A DNA stretch of 58,202 bases. Origin: Zygnema cylindricum. Lineage: Eukaryota > Streptophyta > Zygnematophyceae > Zygnematales > Zygnemataceae. The notes below the pieces were generated by a model that was not told the DNA's origin, ran no database searches, and saw nothing but the letters and a program-made list of their open reading frames with translations. Made by a program: the position numbers and the translations under genes. This document shows positions 1-10,483 of the stretch, piece by piece (position 1 is the first letter of the stretch; each line of letters starts with the position of its first letter). Location: NCBI GenBank assembly GCA_037447655.1, contig JBBHKE010002666.1:1-58202 (forward strand). The letters are read 5' to 3'.

Positions 1-85
1 CAAAACAAAAATCAAAAAAATAAAAATAAAATACATTGAAGCAAAATAAATAAAATAAAAAAATAAATTACCCCAAGGTCCTCAC

Positions 86-160
86 TCGTCCCGTATGAGT
101 TCCCGCTAATTCGTCCTCTGTGGGGAGCCTCCGGATAAGTCCAAAATCCGCCAATTTTGC
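86..160 (-). pseudogene. EXO-RLK exon 7: kinase subdomain VII (DFG)
   Basis: The 25-codon exon follows acceptor AATTTTCAG and encodes AKLADFGLIRRLPTEDELAG, then THTGR before GTGAGG. It holds the magnesium-binding DFG and the start of the activation segment. It joins exon 6 in phase 0 (PTME then AKLADFG). The remaining C-lobe exons must lie left of the window. A 65-bp pyrimidine tract (minus strand) sits just upstream of its acceptor. Confidence 0.9.
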
Positions 161-180
161 CTGAAAATTTTGCCAGGTGT

Positions 181-248
181 CCAAAAGAGAGGGGAAGGGG
201 GAGGAGGAGAGGGAGGGGGAGGGGGAGGGGAAGGGGGGAGGGGAGAGA
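181..248. repeat. Purine-rich tract (G-rich) in intron 6
   Basis: A nearly pure run of G and A on the plus strand (GGGGGAGGGGGAGGGG-like). On the gene's strand it forms a polypyrimidine stretch ending about 20 bases before the exon 7 acceptor. Confidence 0.8.
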
Positions 249-719
249 GATATTGTCTAAATATTTTTGCCATGGATGTATTTATATTTTGCTTAAATTT
301 TTTTGCCACGTCTCATTTTTTTGCATATATTCAAGTTTCTTTGATATTTTTCTGCCACGTGTTTTTTTTTTGGATTTGTTCAATTTTTTTCTTTAGTATA
401 GATCAATTCTCGTACTAAAAAAGTTACTAGAGCAACAAAAATGCCTAAAAAACTTATAAATGAACAAATAAGTAAACAAATGAGAAAAATCATCATTTTT
501 TTTTTTTAACTTGATGTGAAGAAAAATTTACATCCATACTTTTTTGACTTAACCGAATGCCAAAAATCCAAAATCCACATTATTATCAGTTTCCTTGAAA
601 AAATACTCATTAATTCCGGTTTTCTTGTGGAGAGAAATTTTTTACCTCCCCATAACTTTTTCCCACTATTGAAAAGATAACTCAAAAACCCACACTAATT
701 CTGGCGACCAACTAGCAAA

Positions 720-1022
720 AATGGGAGGATGTTTACTTCCATGATGAGAGCGAGGAGAATATTTTCCGTCATAGATAGACAGTAATCTTGGTTTTCCTGA
801 GAAAGCTTTACCTAGGTAAATGTTTCCCAATATTTAACCAGAAAACCCACACTAATCTAAAGAAAGAGGATTGAGAAAGGATAGAGGAGAAAGAAAAGAA
901 AGAGGTTTGAAGAACGAGAGAGGATGGAAAAGAGAGAGAGAGGATTGGAGAAAGGTATCGGATTGAATGTGAGAGAGAGGGATTATACCTTCATAGTGGG
1001 AGTGAGGAGAATGCTTTCCGGA
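720..1022 (-). repeat. Two decayed tandem copies of the exon 6 3' end
   Basis: On the minus strand, 722-772 reads ENILLALIME then GTAAAC, and 974-1022 reads PESILLTPTMK then GTATAA. Both align with PENILLTPTME plus GTAAAA of the true exon (1078-1125). The surrounding AGAAAGAGGATTGAG purine repeats are also shared, so the unit is an exon end plus flanking intron. Confidence 0.7.
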
Positions 1023-1085
1023 TCAAGAAAGAGCGAGGATTGAGAAAAGAAAGAGGATTGAGAAAAGTAAGAGAGGAATTTTTAC

Positions 1086-1237
1086 CTCCATAGTGGGCGT
1101 TAGGAGAATATTTTCCGGTTTAATATCTCGATGGACGACGGGTTCCTTAGCGAAACTGTGGAGGTAGTGGAGGGCTCGAGCCGTACTGGTCGCGATTTCC
1201 ACTCTCTGGAGGAAGGTGAGAGGAGCTTCGCCGCCAG
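1086..1237 (-). pseudogene. EXO-RLK exon 6: kinase subdomains VIa-VIb (catalytic loop)
   Basis: The exon encodes LTFLQRVEIATSTARALHYLH, then VVHRDIKPENILL, the catalytic loop with Asp482, Lys484 and Asn487. It is an RD kinase of the IRAK/RLK type. The acceptor is GTGCCAG and the donor ATGGAG before GTAAAA. Two decayed extra copies of its 3' end, including the donor, lie further into intron 6 (974-1022 and 722-772). Confidence 0.93.
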
Positions 1238-2465
1238 CTGGCACAACATAGAAACACCATTCCGTTAAATCACAGCTATCCACATTGTCGACAAAGTTTT
1301 GGCAAAGTTTTGGCAAAGGATTAGGCAAAATATTCGGCAATTTTTTTGACATTTTTTAGACAATGTTTCGATAACTTTTTGACATATTTTCGGAGAAATT
1401 TCTTGAAAGTTTTTGACAAATTTCCAGCAAATTTTGGCAAAGTTTCGGCAGTTTATTGGAAGAAATTTGACATGATTCTGCTTCTTGTTCTGACATTGTA
1501 TGGGTAAAATAGTGGCACAATCGTGTTTTTTTTTGGGCAATCGATTCATATGTTTTAAAAAATTGTGTTTGCGGGAAGTCCTAATAATGGTTTCGGTGAA
1601 ATCCTGCCAAGAATGAGACATGGTTGGTAATAAAAAGGCAAAAATCAATACAATTCGGTTTTTTTTTCAACATAATTTTGACGTGAATTTTGGTTTTGTT
1701 AATATTTGTTTATGTATAGAATTTGATATCATTTGATATTAACGTAGTTTTATTTATTTTTTGTGTTTTTCAAACGTTAAAGAGAAACGTCTTTTCATTT
1801 TTGACAAAATTTAGCGTACTTCACTTCTGTCCTTCAAAAAACACAAAAAAAGTAGGATAGTCATAACCTACACAAAGCTATTAGTACATTAGTTATCCAC
1901 ACTAATCTCGATATACACCTAAATAATAAGAATCCAGATATTACCCTCAAATTTTCCACTCCCTCACCGTATTTATTATGGTTCCCTGTAATAAAAACTC
2001 CTAGGCTTAGATTCCCTAGGAGAAAGAAGAATAAAAACTCCTAAAATTAAAAATTCGAAATATTAAAACTCTCTGGAATCAAAAATCTGTAGAAGCAAAA
2101 CTGTTAGAATCGAAATTCCTGGAATTAAGTGTTTATCCCCAACATCAAATTCCGAAAATTAGAGTAAAAATTGATTACTAACATTTGTCGTAAACATTTT
2201 AATTCCTAATATTTTAACTCTTGAAATAAATATTCAAATTTGATTTCTCTCATTATTCTTCTCAAATTCAATACAAAAAAAATTGACTGTTTAAACTAAA
2301 ATTCCTGAAATTAACAGAAAATCCCTGACGTGTAAAACTTTCAAATTTGCTTTCCACCAATAGAAGTTTTGAACTTAACATAAAAAATCTACTGCTTAAG
2401 AATTTTATTCCTAACAGAAAAATTCTTGAAATATACAAAAAAAATTAAAACATAAATTTGCGCAC
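1238..2465 (-). other. Intron 5 of the EXO-RLK gene
   Basis: AT-rich, with many short TTTGGCAAA-type and TTCCTGGAATTA-type degenerate repeats. No coding potential beyond chance frames. It contains one of the recurring CCACACTAAT motifs (about 1896). Confidence 0.6.
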
Positions 2466-2601
2466 CATTCCCGGCGTTGAGATGTTGTCGCAACGTCCCT
2501 TTGGCCACAAATTCGTATAACAAAATTTGTTCGTCTTTTTCCGTACAAAACCCCAAAAGCTCCACCAAATTCCTATGTCTCATTTGAGACAAAAGTTCTA
2601 C
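2466..2601 (-). pseudogene. EXO-RLK exon 5: kinase subdomains III-V
   Basis: The acceptor GATTGCAG leads straight into VELLSQMRHRNLVELLGFC, the classical RLK subdomain III-IV sequence, then LLYEFVAKGTLRQHL (hinge and subdomain V). There are no stops. It ends at AATG before GTGCGC in phase 1; the donor is weak but the phase fits the next exon. Confidence 0.93.
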
Positions 2602-2863
2602 CTGCAATCGGGACCTGACAAAATCAAAATTCGAGTTTCATAATTTGTCTATTTATTTATTTATTTCTTAATGTAGAAAATTCACACTTTTCCTTTTGTT
2701 ATTATGATTATTATCGAGCAATTCGCAGAAGTTGATTAAGTGGAGATGTTTCTTTCGGAAAAATATGGGATCGTGGAAGAGGGAGTGGGAGAGGGAGAGA
2801 GAGCAGGGAAAAAAAGGAGAGAGGGAGAGAGAGAGAGAGAGAGAGGATGTAAAACGTCCTTAC
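2602..2863 (-). other. Intron 4 of the EXO-RLK gene
   Basis: A short intron with a GA-rich microsatellite (about 2774-2846, GAGAGAGAGA) next to the exon 4 donor. The frames across the GA run are artefacts of low complexity. Confidence 0.75.
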
Positions 2864-3051
2864 TTCTCTCCAAAATTCCGCCATCGTTTCATTTTTTCTA
2901 TATGCTCTTTTCACCGCCCAAAGAGTTCCATCCGGCAAAACCCCTTTGCACACACTCCCAAAACCTCCACTCCCGAGCTCATTTTCTTTGCTAAAATTAT
3001 CATTCGCTTTTTTAATTTTCGTTTACGAAATTTTTTGAAGAGTATGGAGAT
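2864..3051 (-). pseudogene. EXO-RLK exon 4: kinase subdomains I-II, with a stop codon
   Basis: The acceptor TTTTTTCAG is at 3052-3060. The exon encodes the typical N-terminal extension ([15 protein letters not shown]), the nucleotide loop GSGGFGSV and the AVK motif ([10 protein letters not shown]), ending WRE before GTAAGG. Codon 346 is TAA (3023-3025), at a position where related kinases usually have Tyr, Leu or Glu (F-S-x-x-E-I-K-K-A-T). The 188-bp length closes phase 1 to phase 0 exactly. Confidence 0.9.
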
Positions 3052-3292
3052 CTGAAAAAAATAATGAAAATTTTAAAAGTTGCTTAGAAAAGATTTGGGA
3101 AGCAATATGGCTCGAAAGGATAGGAGGAAAAGGATACATTGGAGGAAAATTGTATTTTATTTCAAATTTTTTAAGTTTTAGAGTTTCCTAGGATTTTTCT
3201 ATTTTACAACTATGATGGTTTTCTGCAATTTTAGAGATAGAGGGAGAGCGAGGGAAAGGGAGGGAGAAGGAAAGAGGGGGGAAGGGAGGGCG

Positions 3293-3926
3293 TGTTGGGT
3301 TATTGTAGTTTCGCGGTATTTTCGCTAAGCGACATACTAACATTTATTTGTTTGACGTGAAGTATCACGTCATCATACAAAATGTACAACGTCGTTTCGC
3401 GGCGGTACTTTTGTTATCCGCGAACGAAATGTACTATTTTGTTTCGCGTCACTTTATGTTTTCGTGCGCATGTGTCACATTTTGCGTGCAGGTGTTTTCG
3501 TGTGACGACATGTGTTTAAGTCAACGTTTGGAGTTAGTCGTTTCGAAGGAAGAAAGCGCGTGCAACTTTCTTCCTGGAAACGTCCTTGAAGTGTGCACAG
3601 TCAGCTAGGGATAGATTTCGTCGCATACGCTAAGTTCTGGTTGTTTTACCTTGTTGTCTCTTAGTGCAGAGTAGCGAGTATATAGGCACCCGTGTACATG
3701 TGCAGAGTATTATATCTTACATGATTAAATCTTAGAGGATTAATCTTGGAGTAAGAGATTATTTAAAGAGAAGAGAGAAGAGAGATGATGTAAAGAGGCT
3801 TCGGCCAAGAACACTTAAAAATCTTTTTGGCTGAATATTCCTCTTGTCTTTTATGAGCTTCCGTTGTGTAATGATTTATGTTTTGTGAATTATTAAGAGT
3901 GAATGTCTTTTGCTTAAGATCCTACA
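3293..3926 (+). repeat. Copia 5' LTR
   Basis: Direct repeat of 8690-9323, with TG...CA ends. It contains GCGTATATAGG-like and CTTGTTGTCTCTTAG sequences towards its 3' half. The 86-residue frame inside it appears in both LTRs and resembles no known protein. Confidence 0.97.
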
Positions 3927-3928
3927 AT

Positions 3929-3940
3929 TGGTATCGGAGC
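3929..3940 (+). other. Copia primer-binding site (initiator tRNA-Met 3' end)
   Basis: TGGTATCGGAGC lies two bases inside the 5' LTR. It complements the 3' acceptor end of plant initiator tRNA-Met with one A-to-G mismatch. This is the ordinary priming mode, unlike the other two LTR families in the window. Confidence 0.85.
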
Positions 3941-3968
3941 TAGTGCTTCGGAGATAGAGAGAGAGCGC

Positions 3969-5280
3969 ATGGAGAGGAAGAAGAATAGAAATACTCCTTC
4001 CCCCATGTCGACTTCGGAGAGAGCAAGAGACTTCAGTTTTTTGGGTTCTCAATTTGAGGAGACCCGGAATACGGAGAGAAAATTCGAGGAAATGTTTGAT
4101 ACACTTATGAGATATGTAGAATCCCGTTTTCAAACTCAACCAAGTGAGAGCAAAGAAAACACTTCCTTTCCGGCTACCAATCCATTCATTGGAGGAGCTA
4201 ATGAGAGTGAGAGAAAAAAGAGGATTAGGAAGGGAAAGGCGAAGATAGCAGAAGAAGAGTCCGATTTTGGCGAAGGATTAGAAAACGAAGAAAACTATAA
4301 TATGTAGGGGAAATCCGTGGCCTTTAATGGCACCAATTATGCCGTTTAGAAGAATTTTATTTCAGGCCAACTTATTCTCAAGAAGCTTTGGAGAATTGTC
4401 AATGGAGAAGAGAAAATGCCACTCGAGAGTAAAGCACGTGCCCAATGGAGGCTAAAACATATTGCGGCAATGACCGGTTTGATGAAAAATTGCACTTCTT
4501 CCGTGCTTGATCATTTCCTTGCTCACGGCACGGCCCATGAGTGTTGGCAAGCACTTGAGGAGCAATATGAGAAAGGCGTTGAGAACAAGGGTCAATATTT
4601 TTATACGGACTTTATAAATTTTAAAATCAAGTCAAATGAATTGATGGATGATGCGTGAAGCGCTTCAATATTATACTCGAGCAATTAATCAACAATGGCC
4701 GAGTTATCTTGGATGCGGATAAGTTAAGCGTTTTTCTTAATGCTTTACCGGAGAAGCTTTCGCATCTTAAAGCTATTTTACGAGCGAAGGCGGATAACAC
4801 CTTTGGATTCACAATTAATTTTATCAAAATGTCGGAGGGAACTCCAACGGCTTCTTCAAGTGGAGGAGGAGTTCTCAACTCTACTACTCGCAAAACCCCG
4901 AATCTTAACTATGCCGGTGGTAGAGGAGGTGGTAGAGGAGGTGGCCCGAGAGGTGGTGGTGACGGCCGAGGCAACAAGAGGGATCAAGGCCGTCCACCGA
5001 AGGTCCCATCGGATCTTTCCAATGTGACATGCTACCGGTGTAACCGGCTTGGACATTTCTCTTCCTCTTGTCCAGATAAGGACAAGCAATGTCATTTTTG
5101 CAGTAAGTGGGGGCATACGAGCCCTCAATGTTATGCGAAGAGTGGAGATTCTGGAAGTGGAAGAGGAGGTAGAGGAGGTGATAGAGGCGGCCGAGGTGGC
5201 GGCCGAGGAGGTGGCCGCGGTGCAGGTCGTGGTTACGGTAATGCAAATTACTTTGACTATGGTAATGAAACCGGTGATGA
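3969..5280 (+). pseudogene. Copia gag (capsid-like and zinc knuckles), broken
   Basis: The reading starts at ATG 3969 and is stopped by TAG at 4305-4307. A UBN2-type gag region follows in pieces (AFNGTNYAV, ECWQALEEQYE), with another TAG in the usual K-F-x-x-W region and a frame change near 4655. A long Gly/Arg-rich stretch surrounds two CCHC zinc knuckles, CYRCNRLGHFSSSC (5030-5071) and CHFCSKWGHTSPQC (from 5090), which bind genomic RNA in the particle. The frame is open from 4655 to 5524, into the protease. Confidence 0.9.
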
Positions 5281-6808
5281 GTTTCCGATTCTTAACCTTA
5301 CCCTTGATTCGGTAAGTAGTGGAGGAAATTTGGAGAAAGAGTGGATTATTGATACGGGGGCATCTCATCATGTTTGCACGGATGCCAACTTGTTCGATGA
5401 CATGAGGGAACTTACGGTTCCAAAGTTTATAACGATTGAAAGCGGCCATGTCATTTCGGTTGGTACGGTTGGCACGGTTCGTCTTGATCTCCTTCCATGG
5501 GATAATGATAGGAAAGAGAAATAGACGGAGTATTGTCTTCAAAATACACTTTATATTCCGGACGGTTCGGTCAATTTGTTAAGCGTTCCACAAATCCAAA
5601 AGAGTGGTGGAAGCTTACTTGCGAGAGGTGATCAATCTATTGAGATTTTGAATGAAAAGGGGAATGTAATTGGAGAAGGAGTTGTAACGGATGCGAATCA
5701 TAGTCGGCTCTTATGGAGGAGGCCGAAATCTAAAGTTCCCACCGAGGGAATTTCACATCAAATTTCGGAGTTGAAAGGTGATCTTACCTTATGGCATCAT
5801 CGGATGTGTCACACATCCGAGGTAAGTTTGAAGAAGATGATTTGTCATTCTTCGGTGAGGGGCTTGGACCTCGAATCCGGTGAGAAGGTGAACGGGTGCG
5901 GAGGATGTAGCAAAGGACATCAAATTCGGAAATCCCATCCGAATAAAGACATCAAGCATCGAGCTCAAAGTCCTTTGGAGGTTGTCCACATCGATCTTTG
6001 TGGACATATTAAACCCGAGACAATTGGAGGTAATAAGTATACTTTGGTGATTGTTGATGACTTCTCTCGGAATTCATGGGTGTATTTATTGAAAAAGAAA
6101 TCGGATGCATTTGAAAAATTTAAGGAATGGCATGTAATGGCCGAGAGGCAAATTGATAAGAAGCTTAAGTCCGTTCGTTCAGACAATGGAGGGGAGTTTG
6201 TTTTTTTTGAGGGGTATTGTAAGGAGTGGGGGATAAGGCATCAATTCACGGCGCCTTATTCTCCGGAGTCAAATGGAGTGGCCGAGAGGAAGAATCGTAC
6301 CTTACAAGAAATGGTCCGTGCGATGGTTCATAGCTCCTGACGAGAGATGATTTTGTGGGGAGATGCGATTCTTACGGCGAATTACATTTGTAACTGAAGA
6401 CTCACTTCGGTTTCCGGAAATAAAACACCGAAAGAATTGTTGAGTGGTCGAAAGCCCACGGTTTATCATTTGAGAATTTGGGGATGTCATGCTACGGTTT
6501 ATGTGGAATCAATTAAGAGGAAGGGAAAATTTGCTCCAAGGTGTTGGCCAGGAATTTTTGTTGGTTATAGTGCAAAGGGGAATTTGTACCGACTGTATGA
6601 TCCGGCTCGTCACACCGTGGAGGAATCTCGGAATGTGGATTTTCATGAGGATCTCAAATCCGCCATGAATTCCGTTGGGAAATTTAAAGAAAATTTGGAT
6701 TTTTATGAGGAGAGTGAGATTGAGAGTTTTCCGTACATTGGGGATTTGGAATCCGATGAGGAATCGAATGTCAAAACTCAAAAAAAGAAATTTGGGGATA
6801 TCGGTTGA
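5281..6808 (+). pseudogene. Copia protease and integrase, broken
   Basis: The aspartic protease active site is WIIDTGASHH (DTGA at 5351-5362). A stop (5522-5524) separates it from the GAG-pre-integrase HHCC zinc domain (WHHRMCH ... GCGGCSKGHQ). The integrase core follows with its acidic residues in HIDLCG, RSDNGGEF and NGVAERKN. In-frame TGA codons at 6338-6340 and 6395-6397 lie where related elements have Arg, consistent with CGA to TGA decay. A C-terminal stretch (VYHLRIWGCHATVYV, GIFVGYS) ends near 6808. Confidence 0.92.
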
Positions 6809-7112
6809 AATTGAATTTGAAAGAAAAAGTATCGGATCTTTGGATTCTCGAGTGCTTTCGAACATTTGGAAATCTCAAAGCTCTAAATCAAGTTCTAAAT
6901 CGAGTGAGAAGGAAATTGAAATTGAATCCGAGGAAGAGAAAGAGGAGAAGGAGGAAGAGCAAGTTCTTAGAAGGAGCTCTCGGAGTACAGAGGGGAAGAA
7001 ACCGGAGAAACTCACTTACGATCGAAAAGGGGGAAATGCGTCGAATTCGCATTATTTTCTTTCCGATGCTAAGGAGACGGAGCTTCTTTTATAGCAATCA
7101 CTTACGGAAAAT

Positions 7113-7865
7113 ATGACCGGCGACCCTCAATCTTATGTCGAGGCAAGGAGGTCGACCGATTGGGAGAGTAAGTGGAAACCGGCGTGGGAGAAAGAATTTA
7201 AATCGGTGGTTGATAATCGAACTTTTGAGGAGGTGAAATTACCGGAGGGGAAAAAGGCGATTGATGCAAAGTGGGTCTTCAAGATCAAAACTGGAGCTTC
7301 GGGTGAAATTATTAAGTACAAGGCGAGGCTTGTTTGTAAGGGCTTCCAACAACGTAAGGGAACTGATTTTAAGGGGACTTATGCTCCCGTGGTGAAGTTC
7401 GACTCACTACAGATAATTATTGCACTTACAGCAATGGGGAAGAAGCACGTCCATCAAATGGACGTGGAAACTGCGTTTTTAAATGGTGACTTGGAGGAAG
7501 AGGTATATATGAAGGTACCGGAAGAGGTGTCTCCTTTGCAGGAAGGAAATGTATGGCGTTTGCGAAAGTCTTTATACGGTTTGAAACAGGCGCCACGCAC
7601 GTGGTATTTGAGACTTCATCAAGTACTATTGAAATTCGGATTTGTACGAACTATGTCCAATTCTGGAGTTTACGTGAAAGGTGAAAGAGTAGACCAAATC
7701 ATCTTTTCTGTTTATGTGGATGATTTTTTGATGGCATGCGACAAGATAGAGCGCATTAATGAGTTGAAACGTTATCTTAGATTACGTTTCAAAGTAACGG
7801 ATCTTAGAGAGGTACGCTATATTTTAGGAATTGAAGTAATACGCGACAATGAAGGGAAACATTAA
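7113..7865 (+). pseudogene. Copia reverse transcriptase
   Basis: Contains the family blocks WVFKIK, KARLVCKGFQQ, HQMDVETAFLNGDLEEEVYM, SLYGLKQAPRTWY and the catalytic YVDD (7713-7724), then RYILGIEV. The frame is open for 250 codons and stops at TAA in the linker to RNase H, where related elements read on. It synthesises the cDNA in cytoplasmic particles in active relatives. The 6809-7112 spacer is an acidic, Glu/Lys/Ser-rich low-complexity linker. Confidence 0.95.
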
Positions 7866-8656
7866 ATTGAGTCAAGCTCAATATTGTAAAGAGGTTTGGG
7901 AGAGTTTTGGTATGACAGACGCTAAACCGCTTTCTACGCCGTTGGGTGCAAATTTACACATTCGCAAGTTTGAGGAAGAAGATTCTGTCAACGTACCATA
8001 ACGAGAGGCGGTTGGTTCACTTATCTACCTTAGCGATGGTACTCGTCCAAATATTTCGGCCGCGGTTTCCATCGTCAGTCGTTATTGTCACAAGCCAAAG
8101 AAGGCGCATTTGGAGGTCGTACGACGGATCTTTCGATATTTAGTTGGTACGATTAATCTTGGACTTTTGTTTACTTTTGACAAAAAATTCTTTGGAGCGT
8201 GTTGGATTTTGTGACGCGGATTGGGGCGGCGACTTTGATTCAAGTAAGTCCACGTCAGGGTACGCATTTATATTTGGAGGAGTCGCGGTCTCATGGAGTT
8301 CTAGGCTACAACCTACGGTTGCGTTGGGTTCCACAGAATCTGAGTATATGGCTGCGTGTCATACATCTAAGGCTTCGATATGGATTAAGGAAATGTTACG
8401 CGAGTTAAGCGTTCCTATTGGTTGTATGACGATTTATTTTGACAGCATGAGTTCGATGGCGTTGGCGAAAAATCCAGTGTTTCACAAGAGGACGAAACAA
8501 ATTAGGATCCAATGGCATTTTGTAATATATTTGGTTCCAGCGAACGAGATTGTATTTTTGTACGTACCGACAAAAGAGGAGGCGGCAGATTTGCTGACGA
8601 AAGCAGCTACGCATGATGTATATGAGAGGGGGCAACCAAAACTTGGATTATTTTGA
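7866..8656 (+). pseudogene. Copia RNase H
   Basis: In pieces after the RT stop: LSQAQYCKEV, STPLGANL, AVGSLIYL, PNISAAVSIVSRY, then FCDADWGGD, STSGYAFIFGG, LGSTESEYMA and EEAADLLTKA. The conserved Asp and Glu of RNase H are visible, but stops and a frame change fall around 8000 and 8190-8210. It ends at the TGA at 8654-8656, 33 bp before the 3' LTR. Confidence 0.92.
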
Positions 8657-8689
8657 AAAGTTTGGCGATTCCCACAATAAGAGTGGGAT

Positions 8690-9323
8690 TGTTGGGTTAT
8701 TGTCGTTTCGCGGTGTTTTCGCGAAGCGACATACTAACATTTATTTGTTTGACGTGAAGTATCACATCATCATACAAAATGTACAACGTCGTTTCGCGGC
8801 GGTACTTTTGTTATCCGCGAACGAAATGTACTATTTCGTTTCGCGTCACTTTATGTTTTCGTGCGCAGGTGTCACATTTTGCGTGCAGGTGTTTTCGTGT
8901 GACGACATGTGTTTAAGTCAACGTTTGGAGTTAGTCGTTTCGAAGGAAGAAAGCGCGTGCAACTTTCTTCCTGGAAACGTCCTTGAAGTGTGCACAGTCA
9001 GCTAGGGATAGATTTCGTCGCATACGCTAAGTTCTGCTTGTTTTACCTTGTTGTCTCTTAGTGCAGAGTAGCGAGTATATAGGCAGCCGTGTACACGTGC
9101 AGAGTATTATATCTTACATGATTAAATATTAGAGGATTAATCTTGGAGTAAGAGATTATTTAAAGAGAAGAGAGAAGAGAGATGATGTAAAGAGGCTTCG
9201 GCCAAGAACACTTAAAAATCTTTTTGGCTGAATATTCCTCTTGTCTTTTATGAGCTTCCGCTGTGTAATGATTTATGTTTTGTGAATTATTAAGAGTGAA
9301 TGTCTTTTGCTTAAGATCCTACA
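8690..9323 (+). repeat. Copia 3' LTR
   Basis: Near-identical to the 5' LTR over its full length, with about 11 substitutions seen and no indels. It is followed directly by the target duplication GGGTG and the purine-rich intron sequence of the host gene. Confidence 0.97.
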
Positions 9324-9432
9324 GGGTGCGAGGGAGGGGGAAATATAGAGGGAGGGAGGGAGGGAGGAGGGGGGGAAGCGAGAAAGAGTGAGGTAGAAAA
9401 AGGGGTAGAGAGGGAGGATGACTTTTGCGTAC

Positions 9433-9576
9433 CTGGCAAGTATTTAAGACTGGTGCTTCTCGATTTATATTTCCGGTGCTGTCGGCAAATACAGAGAATT
9501 AGGACAAAAAGTACAATTTTACCGGCGGCTCCTCCGATGGCCCCTCCAAGAATCGAACCCAAATTTCCATTTGATT
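9433..9576 (-). pseudogene. EXO-RLK exon 3: transmembrane and juxtamembrane segment
   Basis: The acceptor ...AAAACAG leads to a phase-1 exon encoding a Gly-rich then hydrophobic stretch (GSILGGAIGGAAGK, IVLFVLILCIC). A basic stop-transfer sequence (RQHRKYKSR) follows, the usual layout of a receptor-kinase membrane exon. The Lys within the helix (residue 308) is unusual. The donor is CCAG before GTACGC, phase 1, matching the next kinase exon. The copia element begins only about 110 bp downstream of the exon (3' LTR end at 9323). Confidence 0.8.
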
Positions 9577-10239
9577 CTGTTTTTTTTTTTTAACAACAAA
9601 AGTTCCTTAACCCCAATGTTAGAAATCAAATCTTATTTCTTCATTTTCCAATTGTTTTAAGTCATCTTTTATGTTTTATGTTTTCTTGTTTTTACATTGT
9701 TGACTGATTTTTCCTCGAAGGAACTACTAAAATAAAACATATGTTGGAAATAAATCCACATTTTGATATTCGATAAAACCACAAAGGTTATCGATAAAAT
9801 AAATACCGTAAGGATGATGGAACAACATATGATTTTAAAAAGCCCTTACACATTAACTTAGGGGAAAAAAAAAAGAAAAAAAAAGGGAAAAAGATAAAAA
9901 ATAGGTAAAAGACAAAAACCCACTTTCCGATGGTCTGGAAATGGAAAATGTCCTTATACTCTAAACCTAAATTACCAACCATGAAAAATCTGGAATTAAT
10001 TAACTAATTATTTGTACTAAAAAATAAAAGGACTTGGTTCCACAAACATTTCTTCCTTTCCCTTTTTCTACAACCCACACTAATTCACGTGACTTTTTTT
10101 TTTTTAATTCTTTCAATTTGAGAGCCAAAAAATTAAAGAAAAGGAATCAAATACAAAAAGATAATATATAAATTCCCAACATTACTTAGAAACAATATGG
10201 TTTTTTTTTTCCAAATACACATATTTACTCAAAATTCAT

Positions 10240-10314
10240 CGTATCTGCAATTGGTGGAGGGGGTGGAAGGAGAGGAATCAGTGGAGATGGACGAGGGGAA
10301 GGATAACTTTTTGG
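10240..10314 (-). other. Possible proline-rich optional exon in intron 2
   Basis: A good acceptor (long pyrimidine run, CTCCGCAG) precedes an open frame of Pro-rich sequence (SYPSPRPSPLIPLLPPPPP, then IADTMNFE) ending near GAGTAAAT. In the duplicated copy (21098-21140 continuing at 17470-17499 across an inserted element) the same frame reads PPSPLIPLLPTPPP and ends with VNVE. Its phase does not fit between exons 2 and 3 (it would end in phase 2 where phase 1 is needed), so it is either non-coding or uses another donor. Confidence 0.25.
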
Positions 10315-10483
10315 GGGCTGCGGAGGAGAGAGAGGTGGCGGGCGAGGAGGAGGAGGTAGGAGGAGGAGGAGGGGGGAGGAGGGGGGTCGAGAGAGAGAGA
10401 ACACATATCATTTGTACTGCTCCAAGCAGGGACTACTAAATATCTTGAATTCTCATTTCCATATATATTGGAAACACCTGAGA

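Larger units (their letters stand above)
3293..9323 (+). mobile_element. Ty1/copia LTR retrotransposon, full-length but defective
   Basis: Two 634-bp LTRs (3293-3926 and 8690-9323), starting TGTTGGGTTATTG and ending GATCCTACA, enclose gag, protease, integrase, reverse transcriptase and RNase H in copia order. The primer site is at 3929-3940 (TGGTATCGGAGC, one mismatch to the usual initiator tRNA-Met 3' end) and a purine tract (AAGAGTGGGA) precedes the 3' LTR. The flanks GGGCG and GGGTG form a 5-bp target duplication with one mismatch. The LTRs differ at about 11 of 634 positions by eye, a fairly recent insertion. The element lies in intron 3 of the EXO-RLK gene, opposite to that gene, inside a purine-rich tract. 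Several stops and frame breaks make it non-autonomous. Confidence 0.97.

Noticed and set aside
3348-3608. 86-codon frame repeated at 8613-9005
   Set aside because: It is the same LTR sequence twice; no protein similarity recognised.
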